A stretch of 64,000 nucleotides of DNA from NCBI RefSeq assembly GCF_900289145.1, contig NZ_OKQO01000001.1, forward strand, positions 1 through 64,000, given 5' to 3'. This document shows positions 7,934 to 16,907 of the stretch, in pieces; positions within the stretch are counted from its first letter, which is position 1, and every line of letters begins with the position of its first letter. The position numbers were made by a program, and so were the translations under genes. The notes under the pieces are model-generated. The model searched no databases, was not told the origin of the DNA, and saw only the letters and a program-made list of their open reading frames with translations. This DNA comes from Neobittarella massiliensis (ex Bilen et al. 2018) (GTDB lineage Bacteria > Bacillota > Clostridia > Oscillospirales > Ruminococcaceae).

Positions 7934-9103
7934 ATGAGAGAGCCATTCAGGCGCACCTGGGCCGAGATCGACCTGGACGCCATCGAACACAACGCCCGCC
8001 AGATCAAGGCCCTGCTGGACCCCGGCTGCAAGATGATGGCGGTAGTCAAGGCCGACGCCTACGGCCACGGCGACCGCCAAACAGCTGCCGTGCTCAAGGC
8101 TGCCGGGGCCGATGCTTTTGCCGTGTCGGCCATTAACGAGGCCATTTCGCTGCGCGAATGTGGGGTAAAAGACCCCATTTTGGTGCTGGGTTTCACCCCG
8201 CTCGATTTTGCCGACAAACTGGTGCAGTACGGCATCACCCAAACGGTCTACTGCCCCGACTATGCCCGCTCGCTCAGCCGGGCGCTCACCGCGCTGGGGG
8301 CCAGTGTCAAGGTGCACATCAAAGTCGACAGCGGCATGGGCCGTCTGGGCTTTTTCGGCACCGACTCCGCCGCCGAGATCGCCGCTGTGGCGGCGCTGTC
8401 CGGCCTCGATATCGAGGGCATCTTCACCCATTTCACCTCGGCTGATGACTTTAGCCCCGAGGGGATTGCCTACACCCACGCCCAGTACCAGCGGTTTATG
8501 GGCGTTATCGCCGAGCTGGAGGAGCGGGGCGTGCACTTTTCACTGCGGCACTGCTGCAACAGCGCCGGCACCGTATTTTACCCCCAGTGCCACCTGGATT
8601 TGGTGCGCCCCGGCCTCATCCTCTACGGCCACTGGCCCTGCGCCGGCGATAAGATCCAGCTGCGCCGGGCCATGAAGCTCAAAAGTGTTGTCAGCATGGT
8701 CAAAACACTGCCCGCCGGCAGCTTTGTCAGCTACGGCAACACCTATCAGACCAAAGCCCCCACCCAGGTGGCCACCATCGCCGTGGGCTACGCCGACGGA
8801 TACCCCCGCCAGCTCTCTAATCGCGGTTGGGTGGGTATCGGCGGCCGCCGCGCGCGCATTATCGGCCGGGTGTGCATGGACCAGATGATGGTCGATGTCA
8901 CCGGTCTGGGCGTCTCGCCCGGGCAGGAGGTGGTGCTCTTCGGCGACGAGTCCGACGGCGTCACTGTCGAGGATGTGGCCGCCCTGTGTTCCACCATCAA
9001 CTACGAGCTGCTGTGCATCCTCGGCCGGCGGGTGCAGCGGCTCTACTACCGGCAGGGCAAAATGGTCGAGGTGCTCGACTACCTGCTCGAGAGCGAGCAC
9101 TGA
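7934..9103 (+). CDS. alr: Alanine racemase
   Basis: 389 residues. PLP enzyme interconverting L- and D-alanine for peptidoglycan. The PLP lysine is Lys39 in AVVKADAYGHG, and the second catalytic region AVGYADGYPR is present in the C-terminal beta domain, as are the N-terminal barrel segments (KVDSGMGRLGF). Full length for the family. The ATG at 7934 follows GGAG. An M20 amidohydrolase lies 83 bases downstream on the same strand and may be cotranscribed. Confidence 0.95.
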   Translation: MREPFRRTWAEIDLDAIEHNARQIKALLDPGCKMMAVVKADAYGHGDRQTAAVLKAAGADAFAVSAINEAISLRECGVKDPILVLGFTPLDFADKLVQYGITQTVYCPDYARSLSRALTALGASVKVHIKVDSGMGRLGFFGTDSAAEIAAVAALSGLDIEGIFTHFTSADDFSPEGIAYTHAQYQRFMGVIAELEERGVHFSLRHCCNSAGTVFYPQCHLDLVRPGLILYGHWPCAGDKIQLRRAMKLKSVVSMVKTLPAGSFVSYGNTYQTKAPTQVATIAVGYADGYPRQLSNRGWVGIGGRRARIIGRVCMDQMMVDVTGLGVSPGQEVVLFGDESDGVTVEDVAALCSTINYELLCILGRRVQRLYYRQGKMVEVLDYLLESEH

Positions 9104-9186
9104 CAAAACACACCTGCCCCAACAGCTCGCGCTGCGGCAGAAAGCAGGCAGGGCCGCCGCGCCCCGCCATCAAGGAGGTCTTTACC

Positions 9187-10395
9187 GTGCTCGATACGCA
9201 GATGGTGCGCCGGGCAGCCGATGAGCAGCTGCCCTTTGTCAAGCAGACATTTACCCAGTTACACCAAAATCCCGAGCTCAGCATGCACACCAAAAATACC
9301 AGTGCGCTGGTACAGCAGCAGCTGCGCGAGTTGGGCGTGCCGTTTGAGATCGTCGGAAACTACTCGGTGATCGCTCTACTGGACACCGGCCGCCCCGGCA
9401 ATACCCTGCTCTTGCGCGCTGATATGGATGCACTGCCCATGGACGAGGCCCCGCAAAACGACAAGGGACCCAAGCAGTGCGTGGCCCAGGTCTCCGGCGC
9501 TGCCCACACCTGTGGCCACGACGCCCACACCGCCATCTTGCTGGGTGCAGTGCGCGCTTTGTGCGGTATGAGAGAGAAGCTGGTGGGCAAACTGTACTTT
9601 GTGTTTGAAGAGGCCGAGGAGACCGGTGGCGTGGCCGATATTATGGAGCAGTACTTTGCCGATATCCACCTCGACTGCGCCTGGGCCATTCATGTCTACG
9701 CCAAACTTGCGACCGGTAAGATCTGCGTCACCCCCGGTCAGCGCATGTCCGGCTTTGGCGGCTTTGCCATTCGGGTAAACGGTCAGGGCGGCCACGGCTC
9801 CCGGCCCGATTTGTGCCGCAGCCCTATCATGGCCGCCGCCAACATGATCCAAAACCTCTCAAACGCCTGGATATCCCAGCGCGATATCACCAAGATCGTC
9901 ACCCTCAGCATCGGCAGTATCCACGCCGGTACCAAGGCCAACATCATCCCCGACTGCTGTGAGTTTGCCGGCTCGATGCGCTACTTCGATTATGAGGCCG
10001 GTAAGCAGGCCATGGATACGCTCATCCGCGTGTGTAAAGACACGGCCCGCCTCTACGGCTGCACCGCCGAGGTGACCGACTGCGAGGTCAGCCGCAACAT
10101 CGCCACCACCGCCCCCGAGACCTCGGCCTTTGCCACCGCGTGCTTTTTGCCGCTGTTTGGCAAAGAGGGGCTGGCCGATACCGAGCCCTGGTACGGCTCA
10201 GAGCCCTTTGCCGTCTACTGCCGCCACTGCCCGGGCATCTTCGCCTTTTTGGGCTGCCGCAACGAGGATAAAGGTATGACCGCCGAGCACCACAACCCCC
10301 ATTTCGAGGTGGATCAGGACTGTCTGCAGATGGGCGTAGAGGCCACCTGCCAGTATGCGGCCAACTTTTTACACGACTTTAAGCCCCAAAACTAA
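9187..10395 (+). CDS. M20 family amidohydrolase (aminoacylase-like)
   Basis: 402 residues from a GTG chosen because AAGGAGGT (9172-9179) sits seven bases upstream; the open frame extends further left but only antisense-like sequence lies there. The metal-binding HTCGHDAHTA motif and EEAEETGG catalytic region identify the M20D subgroup (IAA-amino acid hydrolase/aminoacylase/N-acetyl-diaminopimelate deacetylase type), dinuclear-metal enzymes that remove acyl groups from amino acids or cleave small peptides. A lid domain is inserted at about residues 200-310. The substrate cannot be read; position behind alr is compatible with amino-acid or cell-wall peptide recycling. Confidence 0.85.
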   Translation: MLDTQMVRRAADEQLPFVKQTFTQLHQNPELSMHTKNTSALVQQQLRELGVPFEIVGNYSVIALLDTGRPGNTLLLRADMDALPMDEAPQNDKGPKQCVAQVSGAAHTCGHDAHTAILLGAVRALCGMREKLVGKLYFVFEEAEETGGVADIMEQYFADIHLDCAWAIHVYAKLATGKICVTPGQRMSGFGGFAIRVNGQGGHGSRPDLCRSPIMAAANMIQNLSNAWISQRDITKIVTLSIGSIHAGTKANIIPDCCEFAGSMRYFDYEAGKQAMDTLIRVCKDTARLYGCTAEVTDCEVSRNIATTAPETSAFATACFLPLFGKEGLADTEPWYGSEPFAVYCRHCPGIFAFLGCRNEDKGMTAEHHNPHFEVDQDCLQMGVEATCQYAANFLHDFKPQN

Positions 10396-10457
10396 TCACT
10401 GCGCCCCACCCTCAAAGCGGATGGGCGCCCGTCATACAGAAACGAGAGGGACGCCCC

Positions 10458-11708
10458 TTGTACGAGACACAGCAAAAACGCCCCCGAGCTCTGGCCGTAG
10501 CGCTCGACAGCGGCGAATACGACGTGGAGAACTCGCTTTGCGAGCTGAGCGATCTGGCCGACACCGCCGGCATCGATATGGTGCTCAAGGTGGTACAGCG
10601 CAAAGAGGGGGCCGACAACGCCACCTTTGTGGGCAAAGGAAAGCTCGAGGAGATACGGCAACTCATCGAAAACGAGCAGATCGATATCCTGCTCTTCGAC
10701 GATGAGCTGTCGCCCGTGCAGATCCGCAACATCGAGGAGCTGACCGGTCTGGCCCCTGTCGATCGCACCATGCTCATAATGGATATCTTTGCCATGCGCG
10801 CCAAGACCCGTGAGGGCGAGGTACAGGTGGAGCTGGCACAGCACCGCTACCGGCTGCCCCGCCTAATGGGCGCCGGTAAGGCAATGAGCCGCCTGGGCGG
10901 CGGTATCGGCACCCGCGGACCCGGTGAATCCAAGCTCGAGAGCGACCGCCGTCACATCCAGCGGCGCATCCAGTTTTTGCAGAGCGACCTGAAAAAGATC
11001 GAGAACCACCGCGAGCTGACCCGCAAAAACCGGCTCAAGACCGGTATCCCCACGGTGGCCATCGTCGGCTACACCAACGTGGGCAAATCCACCCTGCTCA
11101 ACCGTCTTACCGGCGCCCAGGTGCTGGTGGAAAACAAGCTGTTTGCCACCCTCGATCCCACCGCCCGCAAGCTGGCGCTGCCGGATGGCACCACCATCCT
11201 GCTGGTGGACACGGTGGGCTTTGTCTCGCGGCTGCCCCACCACCTGGTCAAGGCCTTTCAGTCCACCCTGCGCGAGAGCGCCTATGCCGATCTCATCCTG
11301 CAGGTGTGCGATGTCCAGTCCGACCAGCTGCTCCTGCAGATGGCGACCACCAAGACCACTTTGGATGAGCTGGATATCGGCGACACAGAAATACTAACTG
11401 TATTTAACAAATGTGATAATACTGAATGTATGCAGCGCATTCCCGCCGGTGTACAGCGGGATAAATACGTGGCGGTCAGCGCCAAGACCGGTTTTGGCCT
11501 GGAGCAGCTGTGCGCCCGTATCGCCGACATCCTGCGACGGAACTATCTGCCCATCGATGTGGTGCTGCCTTTCTCGCAGGGCCAGCTCGAGACCGTACTG
11601 CGCGACCACGGGCAGATCACCAGCCTCGACTACACCGCCGATGGGGTGCATATCACCGGCCGCTGCCGGCAAGAGCACGCCCACCTGTTTGCCCCCTATC
11701 AAAAATAG
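10458..11708 (+). CDS. hflX: GTPase HflX
   Basis: 416 residues with TTG start after GAGAGGG. Ribosome-associated GTPase that splits or rescues 70S ribosomes under stress. N-terminal HflX domain with the glycine-rich GGGIGTRGPGESKLE linker; G1 GYTNVGKST begins at Gly204, G3 is DTVGF, G4 NKCD, and a short C-terminal domain follows. Complete and of usual length. Ends with its own terminator. Confidence 0.95.
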   Translation: MYETQQKRPRALAVALDSGEYDVENSLCELSDLADTAGIDMVLKVVQRKEGADNATFVGKGKLEEIRQLIENEQIDILLFDDELSPVQIRNIEELTGLAPVDRTMLIMDIFAMRAKTREGEVQVELAQHRYRLPRLMGAGKAMSRLGGGIGTRGPGESKLESDRRHIQRRIQFLQSDLKKIENHRELTRKNRLKTGIPTVAIVGYTNVGKSTLLNRLTGAQVLVENKLFATLDPTARKLALPDGTTILLVDTVGFVSRLPHHLVKAFQSTLRESAYADLILQVCDVQSDQLLLQMATTKTTLDELDIGDTEILTVFNKCDNTECMQRIPAGVQRDKYVAVSAKTGFGLEQLCARIADILRRNYLPIDVVLPFSQGQLETVLRDHGQITSLDYTADGVHITGRCRQEHAHLFAPYQK

Positions 11709-11731
11709 ACGCTGCGAAAGATGCGTGCAGC

Positions 11732-11766
11732 AAAAAAGAGAGACCTGTCGGGTCTCTCTCTTTTTT
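11732..11766 (+). terminator. Terminator of hflX
   Basis: GAGAGACC/GGTCTCTC stem flanked by A and T runs. Confidence 0.9.
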
Positions 11767-12095
11767 ATCTGTCCTTCGGGCAGGGTCGCCAGCCGTGTGG
11801 TACACACAGTTGCGGCCGGCCACCTTGCGCCCGACAGTTTCTCTTTGGGCGGTGGGATGGCCCCCTATAAGCGGGTGCCGCTGTCGGTGTCTATACGCTG
11901 TGCGCTGTGCACTGTGTGCAGTATGCTGTGTGCTGTGCTCTATACCGGCCGCTATTTCCCGCACCTTTTGCCTGCCCGGCCAGCTGGTCTCGGGCGACTG
12001 CTAAAAAAAGTTCCTCCCACCGTACCAGCGGCGGCGTTTACTGCAGCGCGGTACAGCCTCCACTCGCAAAATAAGTCCCGCCTTGTGTTTGCCTG
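11767..12095. other. Non-coding gap with TGTGC-rich low-complexity tract
   Basis: No gene seen. Between about 11889 and 11940 the plus strand repeats CTGTGC/TGTGC-like pentamers, ending in TATACCGG. A related tract on the opposite strand lies near 32108-32155. Confidence 0.4.
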
Positions 12096-13943
12096 TCACC
12101 TGCTATCTGCCGTCTCGGCCAGCAAGTCACGGGATAGCGCAGTGGGGTCTATCTGCTGCCGGCAGCGGTGGGCAGTCAGCAGCTGCCAGTCGGCATTCTG
12201 CACCGTTACTTCCCGCAGCTGGCTCTGCCACACAAACAGCTGTAGCTGCTGCCGCTTGTCTGACCGCCGGGTCTCGGTACTGCCCGCATAGGCTGCCAGC
12301 ACACCGGCGCTGCCGCAGTCGGTCAGCACCTGCACTTCTAGCTCCCGGTCGGCAGCCAAGTACCGGTTTACCGTATTTTGGGCCACGATGCCCCGCACGT
12401 CGCCAAACAGCAGCAGACACAGTCCCAGCGCCACCGCCGCCAGGCACAGCGGCCAAAGCCGCAACTGCCGCCCCCACAACACCACTTGACCGGCCAGTAT
12501 CAGCAAAAACAGTATCGCCAACAGGCCTATGGCCCAGCAGGTGTACAGCCGCCTCGGGGTCAGGCCGTAGCGGTCCATGTACAGCTTCATTTTAGAAAAG
12601 GCGGTGACGATCAAAAACAGCGTCTGCACCGCCATCAGCGCCACCAGTATCCGCACCGTTACCGGCAGCCTGCCGTCTTTTCGCCGGCAGAACAGGTAGC
12701 AGCCCACCGTCACCAGCAGATCGATGGCCGCCACTGCACACAGCTCAAAAAAACCTTCCCGGGCATAGGTGGCGTAAGAGTATCCCGTCGGCAGCTGTCC
12801 CCAAAACGCCGCCGTCAGCGTCGCCTTGCCGTTCAAGACCCCCGCGCGGGCGGCAAAAAACAGCAGGTATAGACCGTTTAGTCCGCCCAGTACCACATAA
12901 AAGGTGCTGGTCGGCAGTGCCTGGCAGTCCATTTGTACTTGGCGCACACCGCTGGCCGTCAGGCTCTGACGGCGTATTCGGCGCACACTGCCATACAAAA
13001 GGCCAAACAGGTACAGCGCTACCGGCAAAGTAAACACCAGCCGCCAAAATACCGTCGCCACCTGTTCCGAAAAGCCAAAAGCCAGCTTGCGCGTCAGTTC
13101 ATAAAAGTTGTGGTCGGCTCGGGCCAGCAGCAGGGCCACCACCGCCAGCACCGGTATCGCCAGCGCCCCGCCCAGTAAAAGGCCTAGCCCGGTATGGCGC
13201 TCGCTGGTGTTTTGGCCGCGGCTGCGCAGCAGTACTTGCGGCAGGTCAAACAGGGTTTTAAAGGGGGTGAGCAGCCCGCCCTGCAGACAGTCGGCGGCCA
13301 GATAGCCACTGGCGGCGCCACCCAAACGCGCACCGGTGATACAGCACACCCAATACACCGCCAGCGCAGCACACAAAAGCAGCTGCAGCGGTTTTAACAG
13401 CAGGTCGTCATGTATGGCCAGCCCCAGCGCCAAAAAGCCGGTGGCCATCATGTATAAGAGCCCCTCGGTGCCCAGCCGCAGTCCGCTCAGCTTGGCGTAC
13501 ACCGCGGTGACGGTCAAAAAGCAGAGCGTCCACACCGCCGCGCCCAGCCCCGGCTGCAGCGGGTCCATCAGCCACACGAACAGGTAGCCTATCACCAGGC
13601 AGCAAATGGCCAGTCCCCGGTCACCCCTGCCCACCGGCAGCGGCTTTTTGCCTGCCCGGACTGCAGGCGGGGAAGACGGAATACAACCGCCGCCGTTTGT
13701 CCCAGCCGTCGACGCACCCCAAATGGCCGATCCGGTGCCGCATCCGCCGCCTGCTGCGCTGGCAGCTGTAGGCGTCCCTGCGGCGGGGGTGGGCTGTCCT
13801 TTAAATAGTGGCGCACCCGGCGCGCTGCCGGTTAGCTGGTCCCGGGTGTGAGCCTCTCGGCCCGCGGTACACGGCGGCGCTTTTTGCATTTTGGGCGCGC
13901 CAGCGGTAGAGGGTCCTTGGCCCCCCGTATATTTGCTGTTCAC
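12096..13943 (-). CDS. DUF4173 multi-pass membrane protein with disordered N-terminus
   Basis: 615 residues, GTG start at 13943 after AGGAGGG. The first ~110 residues are rich in Gly, Ala, Pro and Ser and look disordered; then about a dozen membrane helices follow. The segment GYSYATYAREGFFELCAVAAIDL near residues 375-397 matches the conserved stretch of the Firmicutes DUF4173 family. The last ~100 residues look soluble. It is the third gene of a minus-strand set (DUF2975 protein, XRE regulator, DUF4173 protein), likely cotranscribed. Function of DUF4173 proteins is not established. Confidence 0.75.
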   Translation of the reverse strand: MNSKYTGGQGPSTAGAPKMQKAPPCTAGREAHTRDQLTGSAPGAPLFKGQPTPAAGTPTAASAAGGGCGTGSAIWGASTAGTNGGGCIPSSPPAVRAGKKPLPVGRGDRGLAICCLVIGYLFVWLMDPLQPGLGAAVWTLCFLTVTAVYAKLSGLRLGTEGLLYMMATGFLALGLAIHDDLLLKPLQLLLCAALAVYWVCCITGARLGGAASGYLAADCLQGGLLTPFKTLFDLPQVLLRSRGQNTSERHTGLGLLLGGALAIPVLAVVALLLARADHNFYELTRKLAFGFSEQVATVFWRLVFTLPVALYLFGLLYGSVRRIRRQSLTASGVRQVQMDCQALPTSTFYVVLGGLNGLYLLFFAARAGVLNGKATLTAAFWGQLPTGYSYATYAREGFFELCAVAAIDLLVTVGCYLFCRRKDGRLPVTVRILVALMAVQTLFLIVTAFSKMKLYMDRYGLTPRRLYTCWAIGLLAILFLLILAGQVVLWGRQLRLWPLCLAAVALGLCLLLFGDVRGIVAQNTVNRYLAADRELEVQVLTDCGSAGVLAAYAGSTETRRSDKRQQLQLFVWQSQLREVTVQNADWQLLTAHRCRQQIDPTALSRDLLAETADSR

Positions 13944-14021
13944 TTTTTTACCCTCCTTTTCATCAAAGGCTCGATTTATACGATCTGTATATATATGATC
14001 TGTTTATATAAATAGTTGTTT

Positions 14022-14264
14022 TTACTGGCCCGGTGACGCCTGGCCATCACCGTCTCCGGGCTCCTGCCGGTACTCCAAAATATCGGCCGGCTGGCAGTCC
14101 AGGGCCTGACAAATAGCCTCCAGCGTAGAAAAGCGTATAGCTTTGGCCCGGTTATTTTTTAAGATCGACAGGTTGGCCGGTGTAATACCCACCCGCTGGG
14201 CCAACTCACCGGCAGATATTTTGCGCCTGGCCATCATTACGTCCAGGTTTACGACTATGGGCAT
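14022..14264 (-). CDS. Small XRE/YozG-like transcriptional regulator
   Basis: 80 residues; ATG at 14264 preceded by AGGGGGAGG. Almost the whole protein is one Cro/C1-type helix-turn-helix (KISAGELAQRVGITPANLSIL), followed by a short acidic tail. This HTH_26/YozG subtype commonly sits beside a DUF2975 membrane protein, as here (44 bases downstream of it). Probably regulates its own operon; no intergenic operator could be assigned. Confidence 0.85.
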   Translation of the reverse strand: MPIVVNLDVMMARRKISAGELAQRVGITPANLSILKNNRAKAIRFSTLEAICQALDCQPADILEYRQEPGDGDGQASPGQ

Positions 14265-14307
14265 GGTATCCTCCCCCTAAAAGCCTGCCCGGTGGGCAGC
14301 TTGGCGC

Positions 14308-14778
14308 TCAGATCGTGTAGTCTACTTCGGTCTGCAGATAAATGGCCTGGTCAAATACGTTTTTGACCACCCGCAGTACCAGGCCCATAAAGCCCGCGGC
14401 AGCAGCGATCACCAAAAACGGCAGGTACCAAAAGCTGGCGGCCAAGGTTATAGCCGCCGCCAGATAGCAGCACCACGATATCCGCCGTAACAGCTGCACG
14501 TTGTGGTGGATGAACACCTGTCCGGCCAGCAGATTTTGTAGCAGTCGGTCCAGGCACAGCAGCAGGTAAAAGCCCGGAGGGCAACAGCAGTACAGCGCCA
14601 CCAGCAGCGCGGTATGCAGCTGCGGGCCAAATTCCCGCAGCTGCACATACCACTTTACCCAAAATGGGGCGCTGGCTGCTGCCAGCGCCAGCAGCACCAA
14701 AAAGCTGCGCACCGCCACCAGCGACAGCTGCATCGACCGGGTGCTGGTCCACCCGCGGCCATCCTCATGTCCAGTCAT
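14308..14778 (-). CDS. DUF2975 family membrane protein
   Basis: 156 residues from the ATG at 14778, chosen because AAGGAGG lies six bases upstream; an in-frame start further out lacks a ribosome site. Four hydrophobic segments are visible and the C-terminal half ('...LRRISWCCYLAAAI ... VLRVVKNVFDQAIYLQTEVDYTI') ends with the FDQAxxLQxExDxTI tail that typifies DUF2975. It is the first gene of the set with the YozG-like regulator. Role unknown. Confidence 0.85.
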   Translation of the reverse strand: MTGHEDGRGWTSTRSMQLSLVAVRSFLVLLALAAASAPFWVKWYVQLREFGPQLHTALLVALYCCCPPGFYLLLCLDRLLQNLLAGQVFIHHNVQLLRRISWCCYLAAAITLAASFWYLPFLVIAAAAGFMGLVLRVVKNVFDQAIYLQTEVDYTI

Positions 14779-14838
14779 ATCGTTCCTCCTTGTTTTACGC
14801 CGTGCAAGTATTGTCATCAGCGGCTCTCATCTACCAGT

Positions 14839-14867
14839 ACTATAACATGTGAAATATTGATTTGCAA
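14839..14867 (-). promoter_or_regulatory. Promoter of the DUF2975/XRE/DUF4173 unit
   Basis: On the minus strand: TTGCAA (14867-14862), 17-base spacer, TATAGT (14844-14839). Confidence 0.7.
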
Positions 14868-15106
14868 GTATTTTTTATCGATAAACAATAAATATACATG
14901 GAATAACGATAGATAGCCTTAAAGACATATAATGTGATCACACGTGCGGTCCCAATAAAAGCGTCATCCAGGCGATGGCACCATGCACGGCGCCCAAATG
15001 CTCGGAAGGTAATACCGCGTGTGGCTCCGGCTCCACGCACGGCATAGTCTCCACGCCATCGGCGGCTCTCCCGCTCCGGTCGCTCTTTCAAATTCGGGCG
15101 CGCCGT

Positions 15107-15445
15107 CTACGGCTCTCCTGCTTTTGTAAACAGCTGTTGGCCGGCTATCTCCCTATGGGCAGTCAAGATCTTGTCGGCAGTACTGTCCATCCTATTAACC
15201 CAGCAGTTCCCGCCGCCCACCCAGTGGAGGGGGAGACCGCCCTGCTCGGCGGCGCGGTTTAAAAAACTGCCGTTCCGAGCGATCCCGCACAGCCCCACTC
15301 CCAGCGTGTGCGGGGGTCCTCGAAAGCAGGTCCTCAACGCTCTCTTTCACGCCCCAGGATTTCATACAGCTCCTTTTGGGGCTGCATCACGCCCCAGGTA
15401 GTCTCTGCCAAAGCGCCATCCCAAACAAGCTCTCGTATCTCCCTA
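15107..15445 (-). pseudogene. Possible coding remnant
   Basis: Leftward reading after the 15445-15484 terminator gives coding-like stretches in different frames: ELVWDGALAETTWGVMQPQ... ending at a TGA near 15350, and later GGLPLHWVGGGNCW ... ILTAHREIAGQQLF ending near 15107. They could be pieces of one dead gene; no family is recognised and chance cannot be excluded. Confidence 0.25.
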
Positions 15446-15484
15446 AAAAAGGGCCCCGACGCATGTACGCGTCAGGGCCCTTTG
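15445..15484 (-). terminator. Terminator of the cyclase-family gene
   Basis: On the minus strand AAAGGGCCCTGACGC pairs with GCGTCGGGGCCCTTTTTT, ending in a T run. Confidence 0.88.
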
Positions 15485-15528
15485 GGCGATCATATATGAT
15501 TTACACAGGTCCAGGCATGGACGGCAGC

Positions 15529-16107
15529 TCACGACCACTCGATCAGTACCGCCCGCACCGGGGCGCCGTCGCTGCCGGCGATCTTGACCGGCGGCGCGCT
15601 CAAAAAGTACCTGCCCGGCGCCACACCATCCAGATTCAGTGTCTCGATGATGGCGATCTTCTCGGCCAAGATGCTCTGGTGCGGCGGCTTTTCACCGCCC
15701 ACCGGTCCCACCGATAAGGCGTCGGTCCCCAGGGTGATCACGCCTTTCTCTCTTAAAATGGCCCCGGCATTGGCGCTGAAAAACGCCCCGCCCCGCACGA
15801 TCAGTATACGGCAGCCCTGCATATCCAGCGCCCGCAGCCAATTGTCATCCACCGTCTCGCCGTCGTAGTCCACCAGCAGGCAGTCGCCAAAATAGTGCTC
15901 CAGCGGCATGTCGGCGATCGCCACCGGCAGGTCGGTAAAGTGGCAGGGGGCATCGGTGTGGGTCCCCTTATGTACCGAGGTGCTCAGTTTGGTACAGTTA
16001 CAGTCGTCTCCCCGGTCGCGGCTCAGCGTCTTTTCCACCTCGGCCGGCGGGTCACCGGGGTACAGCGGCGCCGACAACAGCTCATGCGAGATATCGATCA
16101 GTCTCAA
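15529..16107 (-). CDS. Cyclase/kynurenine-formamidase-like hydrolase
   Basis: 192 residues, TTG start with AGGAGGGATCGCT upstream. Member of the Cyclase family (PF04199), metal-dependent hydrolases that include kynurenine formamidase and isatin hydrolase. The HKGTHTDAPCHF motif (about residues 46-57) supplies the zinc/manganese ligands. The C-terminal GRYFLSAPPVKIAGSDGAPVR stretch is typical. No tryptophan-degradation genes are nearby, so the natural substrate is not indicated. Confidence 0.88.
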   Translation of the reverse strand: MRLIDISHELLSAPLYPGDPPAEVEKTLSRDRGDDCNCTKLSTSVHKGTHTDAPCHFTDLPVAIADMPLEHYFGDCLLVDYDGETVDDNWLRALDMQGCRILIVRGGAFFSANAGAILREKGVITLGTDALSVGPVGGEKPPHQSILAEKIAIIETLNLDGVAPGRYFLSAPPVKIAGSDGAPVRAVLIEWS

Positions 16108-16190
16108 AGCGATCCCTCCTATATACGATATGTATTTTTAAATATTACAATAAGTATAATATGTGGTGGCTAAGACCTGTACCGTGCCGC

Positions 16191-16691
16191 CTACAGGTGG
16201 CGGTACACCTTCTCGATCTCGCCGATATACAGCCGGTGATAGTCCTTTTCCGGATAGTTGGCTGCCTCTACGCTCTTGTCTACAAAAACACCGTCCCCCA
16301 TGTCGGTGTAGTAAAGCTTGCGGCACAGTACCACCAGCTGGGCCTGCTCAAAATAGGGGGCTGTGTCAAAGATCGGGTCGAGCCCGCAGGCGCGCGGCTT
16401 ATCGATGTCCCGCCCCGACTTGGTCCCGCACAGCGTCAGTGCGTCGCGGTAGCAGGGGTCAAAAAAGCACAGCGAAAAGGTGTCCTGCTGCTCGGTAAAC
16501 TGGTAGGTGTAGCGCTGGGGCCGCACGTAGATGGTGGCCACCGGCTTATTAAACAGTGTGCCCATCCCGCCCCACGAGGCGGTCATGGTGTTAAAGCGCT
16601 GCTCATCACCGGCGGTGATCAGCATCCACTGGCGGCCGATACGGTCGATACAATCGCCGATCTCGCCGGGCTGTATAGTTGTAAAAGGCAT
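16191..16691 (-). CDS. Flavin reductase-like FMN-binding protein
   Basis: 166 residues from ATG at 16691, chosen because GGGAGGG lies eight bases upstream. Split-barrel flavin-reductase fold: N-terminal 'RIGRQWMLITAGDEQRFNTMTASWGGMG' (flavoredoxin-type start), NKPVATIYVRPQRYT and SLCFFDP strands. Probably reduces or carries FMN in the cytoplasm. It has its own promoter and a 79-base leader containing an intrinsic terminator, so expression is likely attenuated. Confidence 0.85.
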   Translation of the reverse strand: MPFTTIQPGEIGDCIDRIGRQWMLITAGDEQRFNTMTASWGGMGTLFNKPVATIYVRPQRYTYQFTEQQDTFSLCFFDPCYRDALTLCGTKSGRDIDKPRACGLDPIFDTAPYFEQAQLVVLCRKLYYTDMGDGVFVDKSVEAANYPEKDYHRLYIGEIEKVYRHL

Positions 16692-16706
16692 ATTCGGTCC
16701 CTCCCT

Positions 16707-16783
16707 TGTAAAAAAGGCGCCCATCGGGCGCCGGTGGTGTCGGGCGACACGGTCGCCGGTAAAATTATCTCGCACACAGTATA
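16707..16783 (-). promoter_or_regulatory. Attenuator-type leader of the flavin reductase gene
   Basis: Downstream of the -10 the minus strand contains hairpin GGCGAC/GTCGCC (16760-16745) and then GGCGCCC/GGGCGCC followed by six T (16732-16711), directly before the GGGAGGG ribosome site. A terminator between promoter and ribosome site is the layout of an attenuator or riboswitch. I could not match it to a known class. Confidence 0.55.
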
Positions 16784-16806
16784 TCAGATCTTCTCCTCTC
16801 TGTACA
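16778..16806 (-). promoter_or_regulatory. Promoter of the flavin reductase gene
   Basis: Minus strand TGTACA (16806-16801), 17-base spacer, TATACT (16783-16778). Confidence 0.65.
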
Positions 16807-16826
16807 GCGCCGCCCCCGCAGTCGCA

Positions 16827-16855
16827 TTGCGCATTGACCGGGAATATAGTATACT
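16827..16855 (+). promoter_or_regulatory. Promoter of the cysteine desulfurase gene
   Basis: TTGCGC (16827-16832), 17-base spacer, TATACT (16850-16855), 52 bases before the start codon. Confidence 0.6.
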
Positions 16856-16907
16856 AATTATCAATCGTGCCCCGCTGTGCGTGGGGCCGCAATCTAGGAG
16901 TGACACC

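Noticed and set aside
8827-9186. N-terminal extension of the M20 amidohydrolase frame
   Set aside because: Overlaps the alr gene out of frame; AAGGAGGT places the start at 9187.
16692-16783. FMN riboswitch before the flavin reductase
   Set aside because: Leader too short and without the conserved RFN element sequences.
16161-16907. N-terminal extension of the cysteine desulfurase frame
   Set aside because: Covers the antisense of the flavin reductase gene and its leader; AGGAG and the conserved YLDNSATT start place the beginning at 16908.
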